The notes: generated by a model not told the origin, from the sequence alone. A stretch of DNA of 64,000 nt from Gilliamella sp. Choc5-1 (GCF_001690595.1 NZ_LZHH01000054.1:31474-95473); one strand, 5' to 3'; shown: positions 49,890 to 58,302, counted from the first letter of the stretch. A program made the numbers and translations.

Positions 49890-49891
49890 GG

Positions 49892-50308
49892 CTATAATCC
49901 AAGTGTTACGCCAAGAATCACAGCGGAAACAATCAACGCCCGCCGAATCAGAACAACCGCAAACAGGGTTCGATACTCATCAAGAACAGGGTATTCCGCA
50001 CACATTTTTGAATCCATTGCCTCTGGTTGTTCATTGTTTTCTAAAGACTCAATATATTGCTTGGTATAAAAATCAGGACCAAACTCTTTCCAATCGTTAT
50101 ATAAATAACCGCCAGGAGATGCATAAGGAAAAAGAGCGCGATCAAGGTGATAACCCACAACAGCAGACAGTAAAACGAGAGACAGTTTGTAAGCAACGAC
50201 AGGCAACTGTTGAGGTGAGATTAACGTAATAATTGCAAATAAAGTAATAGCGACTAAATACCATTTAAACAAACGAATCTGGGATAATTTTTTGATTGGA
50301 TGAGCCAT
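49892..50308 (-). CDS. Putative holin (BcepMu type)
   Basis: 138 aa from ATG 50308 (GAGG 6 nt upstream). It starts MAHPIKKLSQIRLFKWYLVA and has two hydrophobic segments near the N-terminus (WYLVAITLFAIITLI; VAYKLSLVLLSAVVGYHLDR), and one at the C-terminus (ALIVSAVILGVTLGL). This resembles the proposed holins of BcepMu-like prophages. It is the first gene after the putative lysis late promoter. Confidence 0.7.
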   Translation of the reverse strand: MAHPIKKLSQIRLFKWYLVAITLFAIITLISPQQLPVVAYKLSLVLLSAVVGYHLDRALFPYASPGGYLYNDWKEFGPDFYTKQYIESLENNEQPEAMDSKMCAEYPVLDEYRTLFAVVLIRRALIVSAVILGVTLGL

Positions 50309-50342
50309 AAAAAACCTCATAATTAAATTAATGTATGAGGTT

Positions 50343-50391
50343 ATTATGATCTTACTTACTTGAAATGTAATTTGAACGGGGGCAGATTATT
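50343..50391 (-). promoter_or_regulatory. Putative late promoter Plys with conserved activator motif
   Basis: The 24-bp motif at 50368-50391 (plus strand core TTGAACGGGGGCAGAT) is followed on the minus strand, 19 nt away, by CATAAT (50348-50343), a good -10. No -35 is present. The same motif and spacing occur before the protease gene. Mu has a C-dependent late promoter before its lysis gene. The 104-bp gap 50321-50424 contains nothing else. Confidence 0.72.
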
Positions 50392-50424
50392 CATTAACAA
50401 TCTAAATGTAATTGATATTTTCAA

Positions 50425-50796
50425 TTATAAATAACGGTATGATTGAGGTGCCACAATATTATTACCCAAATAGTTCAAAGGTTTAGGTTCCTCATATTGA
50501 GTCACTCTACCAACAGCGATAGCAAAGGCTTGTTGTTTTTGTTCAAAATATGCATCATAAAACCGCTTACTTATACCCGCATATTTTTTTGTTTTTTCCC
50601 ACACTAAATCAGGATTATCCGATATCACGTAATCTATATCAAATTCTCCAACGACTTTTCCAACAGGCATTGTCGCATAAATCACTATAGTCTTAACCGA
50701 TTTATTTTTAAAAATATTTTTTCTAAATTCAAATCGTTTTTCACCAGATAATATTTTTGTTACAAATTCTGGTTTAATTGATAATAAGACTTTCAT
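50425..50796 (-). CDS. ASCH-domain protein of the accessory cassette
   Basis: 123 aa from ATG 50796 (the ATG at 50805 is also possible). It starts MKVLLSIKPEFVTKILSGEK and continues RFEFRKN, the ASCH/PUA-like signature (KPxFxxxIxxGxKxxExRk). Then follow VKTIVIYATMPVGKVVGEF and a C-terminal EPKPLNYLG. ASCH domains are thought to bind RNA; some cut or sense nucleic acids. It overlaps the 3' end of the GNAT-fusion gene by 23 bp, so the two are co-translated and probably act together. Confidence 0.8.
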   Translation of the reverse strand: MKVLLSIKPEFVTKILSGEKRFEFRKNIFKNKSVKTIVIYATMPVGKVVGEFDIDYVISDNPDLVWEKTKKYAGISKRFYDAYFEQKQQAFAIAVGRVTQYEEPKPLNYLGNNIVAPQSYRYL

Positions 50797-51844
50797 TAAT
50801 TTCACCTAGTTTTAATATTTTTTCAAATTGATTATCGCTTAGTTTTAAACAAGACCATCTTTCTTTTTCGTTTAAACCAACCTCATTGATTAGTATCGCT
50901 CTATTGGGGCGACGAGATAATGCGATATTATATGTAAACTTTATTACATAACAAGGAGAATAAGTTTTATAATAATTTTTAGAATATAATTGATTCAATT
51001 CATCTAATGTGAATACACTATATTTACTACAATAGTCAACAAACTTTTTATTGTTAGAAAAAGAAGAAATAGTCCTTACTTCTTCAATAACACAGATTGA
51101 TGTCGTAACGGCAGAATAATGAGCGCTTTTACCTTCTTCTCTTGTTCTATAAATTACTACAATATCCCCTTTATTAAAATTACCAGTCATTGGGATATTA
51201 GAAATATAAACTTTATGAATACTATTTGTATGAGAAACATCATCAATTATTGAGCTTGATTCTGTTTTTAAAATTGAATCTGGGAAAAGTTGAGTATGGT
51301 ATTTTGGGTATACAGCCAATAAATATTTATTTGTTTTAGTATTAATATATGGGTAATCTTTTTCCAAATCCCCCAAAAAAGTTCTTTTTTTTAGTAATAC
51401 ATTTTCTGTACCATTATCACTTTGTTTTGTACCATGTATACAAAAACCATATCGTTTAAAAAGATTAATTAAATAATCATGTTTATCAAAAACTGTAACG
51501 TATATCCCTGAAACATTATTTGCTACGGCGTTATCAAATATTTTTTTTATAAAACGTTCACCACGTAATGTTCCTGCCGGGTTGAATTTAAATGTACCAA
51601 TCTTTAGATAACGTCCATTAGTTAATGGAGGAGTAATATCATCAACATTATTTTCTAACTTTAAATACATAAAACCATCGATAGATGAATAATTATAATT
51701 ATATAAAACAAATGCAGTATCTTGTGTTTTTACTTTCTTATTCCACCAATCAACAAAGCCATGAGCATAATCGCGTTTTAACGAATCAAAAAAAGGATCT
51801 GAAAAATTAACTTCTGCGAATTTTTGTATCTTTAAGTTATCCAT
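50774..51844 (-). CDS. GNAT acetyltransferase fused to a PUA-like domain
   Basis: 356 aa. Residues about 1-155 look like a GNAT domain (YLKIGTFKFNPAGTLRGERF with the acetyl-CoA loop region; IYVTVFDKHDYLINLFKRYG, then FCIHGTKQ). The C-terminal 190 residues start near KYLLAVYPKYHTQLFPDSIL and contain NFNKGDIVVIYRTREEG and SAVTTSICVIEEVR, resembling a PUA/EVE/ASCH-like RNA-binding fold. No antitoxin-like small gene is adjacent; the partner is the overlapping ASCH gene. The target may be tRNA or protein; this is inference. Confidence 0.65.
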   Translation of the reverse strand: MDNLKIQKFAEVNFSDPFFDSLKRDYAHGFVDWWNKKVKTQDTAFVLYNYNYSSIDGFMYLKLENNVDDITPPLTNGRYLKIGTFKFNPAGTLRGERFIKKIFDNAVANNVSGIYVTVFDKHDYLINLFKRYGFCIHGTKQSDNGTENVLLKKRTFLGDLEKDYPYINTKTNKYLLAVYPKYHTQLFPDSILKTESSSIIDDVSHTNSIHKVYISNIPMTGNFNKGDIVVIYRTREEGKSAHYSAVTTSICVIEEVRTISSFSNNKKFVDYCSKYSVFTLDELNQLYSKNYYKTYSPCYVIKFTYNIALSRRPNRAILINEVGLNEKERWSCLKLSDNQFEKILKLGEINESLIIN

Positions 51845-51931
51845 ATCTATCCCTCATATTCAAAATTGACAATAGTTATAGGTGTTTATTATATTTAGCC
51901 ATTAATGTTAATTATTCTATTACTGTCAAAC

Positions 51932-52258
51932 TTACTCTTCCCCACAATCTTTCTTCTCTTCAACTTCTTTTAATTGCGCCAACCGCCTATTCGCACTTTT
52001 CAGCGCTTCACCTTTTTCAATAACATTACCAACCCCAAAATCACCTAAAAAGGATAGAACGGAACGACCATCAAATTTACTTTCTTTGTCAACATGTTCT
52101 ATAAAACCTTGAACTTTTGCTTTTTCTAGTGCTATTTCACGGCAAGTCATGGTTTCTTTTTCATATTGAGTTAATTCACCTTGTCGCCCGTAATTTTTAG
52201 TAGCACATCCAGTTAAACCTAAAGCTAAACATAAAATTAGTAAACTTAATTTATTCAT
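51932..52258 (-). CDS. Prophage lipoprotein (accessory)
   Basis: 108 aa. The signal peptide MNKLSLLILCLALGLTGCAT has a clear lipobox LTGC (Cys18). The mature part is charged and helical (YEKETMTCREIALEKAKVQG; SANRRLAQLKEVEEKKDCGEE). It lies outside the late operon, 9 bp after another lipoprotein gene. Prophage lipoproteins in this setting often block superinfection; not shown here. Confidence 0.65.
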   Translation of the reverse strand: MNKLSLLILCLALGLTGCATKNYGRQGELTQYEKETMTCREIALEKAKVQGFIEHVDKESKFDGRSVLSFLGDFGVGNVIEKGEALKSANRRLAQLKEVEEKKDCGEE

Positions 52259-52266
52259 ACTTAATC

Positions 52267-52620
52267 CTATTTATTTATAGATTCAATTTTGTAATAGCCA
52301 ACATTTACGCCTTCAGTAATATCCTTATTTTTATATTGCATGTCTTTATCTGTAAAAAATGCAAATATTCGTTCGTGAAAACCAGTATAGGCTCCAAAGC
52401 TATTTTTAGAATTAACGTAGTATAAAATAATGTCTGCATTATCTCCGTTTATCTTTACCCTAACTGGTTTTTCGAATTTGTACTTAGCACTATCAAAATC
52501 TTTTAAATTAAGTTCTAAATAATTAATAATTTGCTTTTCATAATCACTATGAGAATCACAGCCAACTAGCCCAAAAACACTAAATACAATTGAAATCCAA
52601 AATAACCATAAATTTTTCAT
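52267..52620 (-). CDS. Prophage lipoprotein (accessory), second
   Basis: 117 aa. The N-terminal hydrophobic segment ends in lipobox LVGC (Cys21: WISIVFSVFGLVGCDSHSD). The mature part is a small alpha/beta domain (YLELNLKDFDSAKYKFEKPV; DIILYYVNSKNSFGAYTGF), similar in plan to small enterobacterial lipoproteins of unknown function. It is in the operon with the Flk-like gene, 9 bp downstream. Confidence 0.62.
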   Translation of the reverse strand: MKNLWLFWISIVFSVFGLVGCDSHSDYEKQIINYLELNLKDFDSAKYKFEKPVRVKINGDNADIILYYVNSKNSFGAYTGFHERIFAFFTDKDMQYKNKDITEGVNVGYYKIESINK

Positions 52621-52629
52621 CTTTAATCC

Positions 52630-53214
52630 TTAAAAAATAATCGCACCCAAAATAAAACCCACGGCAAATATTGCTAACGTGGGTTTTATTTGAGTTCTGA
52701 ATAAAGTTATTGTTTGGTTATATAAATTTTGATTATTTAATTTCTCTAAATTAGAAAGTTCTTCAACATAATTTAATACATTTTGTAGCTGCATTTTATT
52801 AAGCCGTTTTAAATCTGAAGTACAAAATTGCCGCTTACTGTAATGATTCATCTTATTTTTTAATTCATCTTTGTCGTTAATTTCACAAAGAATCAAATGG
52901 ATAAGCATTTTGCAAGATGCTTTTTCTTTAGCTGCTTCAAATTCATCAGTTAAAAATTTATCGGCAATAGGAAATTGTGAAACAGTTATTTCATTAATAC
53001 TACAAACACCAAGAGTAGCGTGTAGTTTAAGCCATAGTTCTGGTGCCGTTAACTCCCCGTAGTTTTCAATATCAGAAATTAAATTATTAAGGGATTTTCG
53101 TTGAGCGGGAACTAACGGGCGAGTATCTAACTCATCATCATTACTTGACGTAATATTATAAATATCTCTACCAGCTATTTGTTCTGCCGTATTATCCTGA
53201 AGTCTAACCGTCAC
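52630..53214 (-). CDS. Flk-like protein with C-terminal membrane anchor
   Basis: 194 aa. PLVPAQRKSLNNLISDIE, APELWLKLHATLGV and LNKMQLQNVLNYVEELSNLE resemble the repeated helical domain of enterobacterial Flk, a tail-anchored regulator of flagellar substrate switching. A C-terminal helix (KPTLAIFAVGFILGAIIF) anchors it. It overlaps the repressor gene by 4 bp, so it is co-expressed in the lysogen. The N-terminus QIAGRDIYNITSS is related to the repressor tail (QIAGGNIYTT). Confidence 0.55.
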   Translation of the reverse strand: MTVRLQDNTAEQIAGRDIYNITSSNDDELDTRPLVPAQRKSLNNLISDIENYGELTAPELWLKLHATLGVCSINEITVSQFPIADKFLTDEFEAAKEKASCKMLIHLILCEINDKDELKNKMNHYSKRQFCTSDLKRLNKMQLQNVLNYVEELSNLEKLNNQNLYNQTITLFRTQIKPTLAIFAVGFILGAIIF

Positions 53215-53618
53215 TTTGTTTTCCGCCTCCTAGTTGTATAAATATTTCCACCAGCAATTTGACCTTCACCTCGAATTGTATTATTCGAAATATTAACCCC
53301 TGCCTGCTGAGCCGTTCCTGCCGTTAGTGCACCTAAGGCTGCCGCTTTAATTGCCAATGGCGCTGTTCTAAATTTGTCAATTAAATCTTGCTCATCAACA
53401 GATAAATTATTTGTTGTTCTAATACCAGTTACAACATATTGAACATCTAACCCAAAATTAGCTAATGTAGATAAATATAACGCATCAGGAAATCTCTCAC
53501 CTTTTTCATAATTAAGTTGAGTTAATTTCTTTACATTAGCAATTTCTCCCATAGCAACTTGGCTAAGTCCCATACGTTCACGTTCTTCTTTTAGTCTTAA
53601 TCCGATATTTTTTTGCAT
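53211..53618 (-). CDS. Prophage repressor, XRE-family HTH
   Basis: 135 aa. Residues 5-60 are a helix-turn-helix of the XRE type (IGLRLKEERERMGLSQVAMG ... NYEKGERFPDALYLSTLANFG). The C-terminal part (DEQDLIDKFRTAPLAIKAAA) is a small oligomerisation region, with no LexA-like protease motif. It reads away from the early operon; the shared 93-bp control region contains an 18-bp palindrome that should be its operator. Confidence 0.82.
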   Translation of the reverse strand: MQKNIGLRLKEERERMGLSQVAMGEIANVKKLTQLNYEKGERFPDALYLSTLANFGLDVQYVVTGIRTTNNLSVDEQDLIDKFRTAPLAIKAAALGALTAGTAQQAGVNISNNTIRGEGQIAGGNIYTTRRRKTK

Positions 53619-53628
53619 ACTTTTTATC

Positions 53629-53657
53629 TTGACAGGTATAAATATTTATACCATAAT
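53629..53657 (+). promoter_or_regulatory. Early promoter with palindromic operator in the spacer
   Basis: -35 TTGACA (53629-53634) and -10 CATAAT (53652-53657) are 17 bp apart. Between and just into the -10 lies a perfect 18-bp palindrome, GGTATAAAT/ATTTATACC (53635-53652). A repressor dimer on it would occlude RNA polymerase. It drives the rightward early genes; it is also only 17 bp from the repressor ATG, so autoregulation is likely. Confidence 0.82.
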
Positions 53658-53711
53658 TTAACACATAATTTATAAATCACTTATTAATAACTTATATCAA
53701 AGGAGCTAAAA

Positions 53712-53903
53712 ATGTCTAAAGTTCTCACTCCCGAACAAGTTAAGCAACAATTTCAACAAAAAGGCAAAACTATCAAATCTTGGGCGATTGAAAATGGTTA
53801 CCACCCCGTTGTTGTTTATAACGTTTTAAATGGTTTAAGCCGTGCTCATCGTGGTAAAACACACGATATAGCAGTAAAACTTGGCTTAAAACAAGCTTAC
53901 TAA
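53712..53903 (+). CDS. BcepMu gp16-family DNA-binding protein (Ner-like)
   Basis: 63 aa, first early gene, with RBS AAAGGAG. It reads LTPEQVKQQFQQKGKTIKSW, then NGYHPVVVYNVLNGLSRAHR and GKTHDIAVKLGLK. This is the compact helix-turn-helix of the BcepMu gp16 family. Mu Ner, in the same place, shuts off repressor and early promoters; the same role is likely. Confidence 0.82.
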   Translation: MSKVLTPEQVKQQFQQKGKTIKSWAIENGYHPVVVYNVLNGLSRAHRGKTHDIAVKLGLKQAY

Positions 53904-53948
53904 TGCTGATTGTAACAGTTTTTCATATACAGAAAAAGGGCGAAAAAC

Positions 53949-54257
53949 ATGAACAAATCACAAATTTCGACATCTGGTACTCGAATACTTAAGGTACTAA
54001 AAGCGCTTAAAGGTTATACGTTAACGGGTTTATCTAATGGCGATATCGCAAAGATGATTAATGAATCACCTGTTAATGTTACCAGATCATTACAAACATT
54101 AATTGAGGAAGGCTTAGTAATTAAGCTTGATAACGGCTTGTTTGCTCATAGTGTGCAAATGTTGCAAATAGCACAGGCGCATGCAATTCACATCACTAAA
54201 ATGCAAGACCAAATAACAGAAATCAATCAACGTATTACTGCTGGTTCAAGAGGATAA
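53949..54257 (+). CDS. IclR-like winged-helix protein
   Basis: 102 aa. TRILKVLKALKGYTLTGLSN, then IAKMINESPVNVTRSLQTLI and EEGLVIKLDNGLFA form a winged helix like the IclR DNA-binding domain, followed by a C-terminal helix (MLQIAQAHAIHITKMQDQIT). It has no ligand domain. It sits before the coiled-coil protein and transposase, so it may act in early regulation or transposition-site control. Confidence 0.7.
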   Translation: MNKSQISTSGTRILKVLKALKGYTLTGLSNGDIAKMINESPVNVTRSLQTLIEEGLVIKLDNGLFAHSVQMLQIAQAHAIHITKMQDQITEINQRITAGSRG

Positions 54258-54262
54258 CTAAA

Positions 54263-55270
54263 ATGGCAAGAACAGCAAATCCAACAAAAGAAGCAATTGA
54301 ACTACCTGCAATTGATGAGCAAGGGATTAATGATGCAATGAATACCATGACTACTATTCAAAGTGAATATAACGAAGAACGGGATTTAGTTAACCAGCTT
54401 TTAGGTCAGGCTCAAATGGCGGATGCTTTTGCTAAATTTTCCCTAACCGTTAGGACTTCTAAATTAAATTTTGTCAAAGAAAACAAACTATATCGTAATT
54501 TAAAAGGTAAAAAAAGTCCTAACGGTTATGACTTTTTAACAGGAACTTGGGAAGAATTTTGTAATTTATTAGGCATATCTGTACAGAAAGCTGATTTAGA
54601 TATTCAAAATTTAAAAGAATTCGGAGAAGAAGCTCTTGAAAGTATGTCTCAAATGGGCATCGGCTACCGTGAGTTACGCCAATATCGTAAGTTACCCGAA
54701 GACCAAAAAACGGCATTAATTGACGTTGCTAAAGCTGGTGATAAAGAGGCATTAGTTGAATTGGCAGAAGAGTTTATTGCTAAAAATGCTAAGGAAAAAG
54801 AGCAGCTCAAAAAAGAAAATAGTAATTTGCAAGCTGATTATAAAGCATTAAGCAAACGTAATGCTGATGTAGCGAAAGAAAAGGAAGAATTAGCAATAAA
54901 ATTGGCTCAATTTGAAATGAAAACCATACCACTTGATGAGCGTTTAGAGCCGTTTAAAAAACAGATAGCAGAAACGCAATCACGCATGGATAAGCTATTT
55001 GAAGAACAAAGGCAGTATGTAGACATTATGTATAAATTAATGCTCGAAATACTGGAGAATGACCCTGATTACGATCCCGAAAAACCATATTCATTGCCCG
55101 AATCAATGCAAATTGCATTATTAACATTGAATGGTTCAGCTGTATTAACTTTAGATCAAGCTCGTTATGTGCATCATGAACTTTGGAGCAAATTTGATAG
55201 CGATATTATGGAAGCTCAACAGCGACAAGAATCTTTAGTAAATGAGAATATCCAAGATTTATATAAATGA
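54263..55270 (+). CDS. Early coiled-coil protein preceding the transposase
   Basis: 335 aa, no enzyme motif seen. An N-terminal helical domain (NFVKENKLYRNLKGKKSPNG, then WEEFCNLLGISVQKADLDIQ) may contain a helix-turn-helix. A long coiled coil follows (KEKEQLKKENSNLQADYKAL ... AKEKEELAIKLAQFEMK), and then a globular C-terminus. Similar proteins precede the transposase in BcepMu-like prophages. A DNA-binding or transpososome accessory role is possible. Confidence 0.6.
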   Translation: MARTANPTKEAIELPAIDEQGINDAMNTMTTIQSEYNEERDLVNQLLGQAQMADAFAKFSLTVRTSKLNFVKENKLYRNLKGKKSPNGYDFLTGTWEEFCNLLGISVQKADLDIQNLKEFGEEALESMSQMGIGYRELRQYRKLPEDQKTALIDVAKAGDKEALVELAEEFIAKNAKEKEQLKKENSNLQADYKALSKRNADVAKEKEELAIKLAQFEMKTIPLDERLEPFKKQIAETQSRMDKLFEEQRQYVDIMYKLMLEILENDPDYDPEKPYSLPESMQIALLTLNGSAVLTLDQARYVHHELWSKFDSDIMEAQQRQESLVNENIQDLYK

Positions 55271-55294
55271 TATTTCATATCAAGGGAATTTAAA

Positions 55295-57073
55295 ATGGTA
55301 TCACCTAATATTCGCAACTATTTAAATGAATTAGCAATTAAGTTAGATAAAACAGATTTTGGTTCAAGAAGCGCTATTATGAGTGAAGCACAAGCCTTTT
55401 TAGGTATTTCTAAACAAACTATTTACCGACAATTAAAAGAGTTTTGTGGTTGGTCAAGTGATCGGAAATGCAGAGCTGATAAAGGTGATACAAGTGTTTC
55501 TGATATTGCTTTAAATGCGGTCGGAGCAATATGTAAAGAGTCAGTGCGTGATAATGGTAAACAAACTATGTTTACAACAACAGCAACAAGTATTGCAAAA
55601 CAAAATGGTTATGAAATTGGTGTAAGTACTAATCATTTTGCAAGATTATTACGAAACCGCAAAATGAATGTAAAAGCACAGCAAGTGGCCAATCCTGTTC
55701 AGTCATTACGTGCATTGCATCCCAATCATGTGCACGAAGTAGATCCCTCTCTATGCCTAATTTATTACATGAAAGATAAACAACATATTATGCGTGACCG
55801 TGATTTTTATAAAAACAAGCTAGAGAACTACGCAAAAGTTAAATACAAAGTTTGGCGTTACACATTGTATGACCGTGCATCTGGCATGATTATACCTTGG
55901 TATGTCGAAGCAGCAGGCGAAAACCAACACTCATTATTCCAATTTTTAATGTTTGCCTGGGGTAAGCAAGATGGGCGGTTATTTCACGGTGTACCACAAC
56001 TTCTCTATTGGGATAAAGGTTCGGCTAATACATCATCAGCAATCAAGAACTTGCTAGACCATTTAGAAGTTAAATATCTAGAACACGAAGCAGGCAATGC
56101 AAGGGCTAAAGGTGGTGTTGAAAATGCCAATAATATCATCGAAACACAATTTGAAAGCCGTTTAAAGTTTCAACCTGTCAGCAGTATTGATGAGTTAAAT
56201 CATGCAGCAATGAACTGGGCGGAGGCATATAACGCCAATCGTTTACCAGGACAAGATACACGTTTGCGTCGTATTGGATTATCAGAACCCGTATCACGTC
56301 AATCACTTTGGCAACATATTACGGCAGAGCAATTACGCACATTGCCATCAATAGAAGTTTGCCAAGCCCTTATGGCAAGTCGTGAGCAAGAGCGCCAAGT
56401 TAAAGCTGATTTAACCATTAGTTTCAAACATCCGCAAGCTGATAGTTCGCTTATTTATAGTTTAAAAGGCTTAGATGGTATTGCTGTTAAAGATAAAGTC
56501 AGTGTGCGTTCATTAGTTTACGGTGATTGTGCTATTCAAATTGAAGTACCTCGTTATGACGGTGAAGCACTGATTTATCGTGTTGAGCCAGACCGCAATT
56601 TTGATAAGTTTGGACAACGTTTAGATGCACCTGTGATTGGTGAGGAATATAAATCTAAAGGTAATACAGAAATTGAACAAGCAGCGAAAGCCATGGATCA
56701 AGTGGCATACCCAAACATGACCGAAGATGAAATCAAAAAAGCGAAGCAAAAACAAGTAGCACCGTTCGGTGGCAAACTCAATACACTCAGTTATCTAGAT
56801 GATATAAATCATCCAGCTTATTTTGAACAAAAAGGCAATGAAATTGAAACACCAGAACATTTAAAGCCAGCTACCACAACATTAACGCTAACCGCAGCTT
56901 TAATGCGTATTACCAGTTCAATCGGTCGCAGATTAACAACTGATGAAAATAAGTGGCTATCCGCTCGTTATCAAGATGGTGTACCGGAAGATTCGTTAGA
57001 TTCACTAATTCGTACATTTACAACACCTGTTGCAGTTGGTAACGGTACGACAGGGTTTAGGAGTGTTAAATAA
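55295..57073 (+). CDS. DDE transposase (MuA-type, BcepMu lineage)
   Basis: 592 aa. An N-terminal helix-turn-helix (LGISKQTIYRQLKEF) is followed by the rve/DDE core with Asp150 (HVHEVDPSLCLIYY), Asp240 (QLLYWDKGSANTS) and Glu276 (KGGVENANNIIE), and a C-terminal beta-barrel plus tail for contact with the ATPase. It carries out integration and replicative transposition of the phage. The stop and the ATPase ATG are adjacent (TAATG). Confidence 0.92.
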   Translation: MVSPNIRNYLNELAIKLDKTDFGSRSAIMSEAQAFLGISKQTIYRQLKEFCGWSSDRKCRADKGDTSVSDIALNAVGAICKESVRDNGKQTMFTTTATSIAKQNGYEIGVSTNHFARLLRNRKMNVKAQQVANPVQSLRALHPNHVHEVDPSLCLIYYMKDKQHIMRDRDFYKNKLENYAKVKYKVWRYTLYDRASGMIIPWYVEAAGENQHSLFQFLMFAWGKQDGRLFHGVPQLLYWDKGSANTSSAIKNLLDHLEVKYLEHEAGNARAKGGVENANNIIETQFESRLKFQPVSSIDELNHAAMNWAEAYNANRLPGQDTRLRRIGLSEPVSRQSLWQHITAEQLRTLPSIEVCQALMASREQERQVKADLTISFKHPQADSSLIYSLKGLDGIAVKDKVSVRSLVYGDCAIQIEVPRYDGEALIYRVEPDRNFDKFGQRLDAPVIGEEYKSKGNTEIEQAAKAMDQVAYPNMTEDEIKKAKQKQVAPFGGKLNTLSYLDDINHPAYFEQKGNEIETPEHLKPATTTLTLTAALMRITSSIGRRLTTDENKWLSARYQDGVPEDSLDSLIRTFTTPVAVGNGTTGFRSVK

Positions 57074-58302
57074 TGCTGAAATTAAAAAGCGTAATGACGC
57101 AATTCAATATCAAACAAGCGCAACTCGCCAAGCATATTGATTATAAAGGCAATTCAATCAGCCAAGCAGTAATTAGCCAGCTTGTTAATCACAATATTTG
57201 GCCACGCTCTATTAAGCATGAAGAACTAGAGCGGAAGATTGAAAAGGCATTAATAAAATTAGGTTTAAGCAATGATTATTTACTAAATATTTTTGAAGAA
57301 GAAACTGACACAGCCGAAATCTTGGCGGACGACGCTGTGCCAGTTGACTCAAATGAAAACTTAACAAAGGAGTCAGCCTATATGTTACTACGAAAACAAA
57401 CTATAAATCGAGATGCACGGGCACATTTCCGCATTCCTAGGGATCCATTTACGGATGAAATGACCGAAGATGCCGACGTTTATCTATCTGATGATATTCG
57501 TTATGTACGTGCTGCAATGCGCCAAACAGCAAAACACGGCGGAATGCTAGCCGTAATTGGTGAGTCGGGTAGCGGTAAATCAACACTACGGCACGATTTA
57601 ATTGATTGGATCAATATTAATCATGAACCAATAACGGTTATTGAGCCGTATGTATTAGGGTTGGAAGATAACGAAGTCAAAGGTAAATCACTAAAAAGCA
57701 TGGATATTAGTGGCGCAATCATTAATGCGATTGATCCACAGACCAAACCAAAACGTAGTGCTGAAGCACGAGCAAGGCAAATGCATACTTTACTTAAAAA
57801 TAGCGCATTATCAGGTCGTAAACATTTAATGATTATTGAAGAAGCGCATGGTTTATCAATTCATACGCTTAAGCATTTAAAACGCTTTTATGAGCTACAA
57901 GAAGGCTTTAAAAAACTGCTATCAATTATTTTAATTGGCCAAACAGAATTACAAACAAAACTATCAGAATACAATCCTGAAGTTCGTGAAGTGGTTCAGC
58001 GTTGTGAAGTTGTGAACTTAAAACCACTGGATTTTAAAGTTGAAGAATATATCAAGCATAAATTTTCACGTGTTGATATGGACTATACAACGTTATTTGA
58101 TTCATCTGCATTTAATGAAATCATCAATCGGTTACGTGTTGCAACAACACGTCGAGGTGAAAAGCAAGTGCGTTCATTATGTTATCCATTAGCAGTAAAT
58201 AACCTTGTTTCTAACGCATTAAATCTAGCTGCACGCATTGGTGCGCCAAAAGTTACAGGTGAAATAATTGTTGAGTGTATCAAAGACCGAGGAGATATCT
58301 GA
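57073..58302 (+). CDS. ExeA/MuB-like AAA ATPase
   Basis: 409 aa. An N-terminal helix-turn-helix (MTQFNIKQAQLAKHIDYKG) is followed by Walker A GESGSGKST (163-171), Walker B HLMIIEEAHG (about 250-260) and arginine-finger candidates. In BcepMu the counterpart was noted as an exeA homologue; MuB activates the transposase and selects target DNA. It overlaps transposase and next gene by one base each. Confidence 0.88.
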   Translation: MLKLKSVMTQFNIKQAQLAKHIDYKGNSISQAVISQLVNHNIWPRSIKHEELERKIEKALIKLGLSNDYLLNIFEEETDTAEILADDAVPVDSNENLTKESAYMLLRKQTINRDARAHFRIPRDPFTDEMTEDADVYLSDDIRYVRAAMRQTAKHGGMLAVIGESGSGKSTLRHDLIDWININHEPITVIEPYVLGLEDNEVKGKSLKSMDISGAIINAIDPQTKPKRSAEARARQMHTLLKNSALSGRKHLMIIEEAHGLSIHTLKHLKRFYELQEGFKKLLSIILIGQTELQTKLSEYNPEVREVVQRCEVVNLKPLDFKVEEYIKHKFSRVDMDYTTLFDSSAFNEIINRLRVATTRRGEKQVRSLCYPLAVNNLVSNALNLAARIGAPKVTGEIIVECIKDRGDI

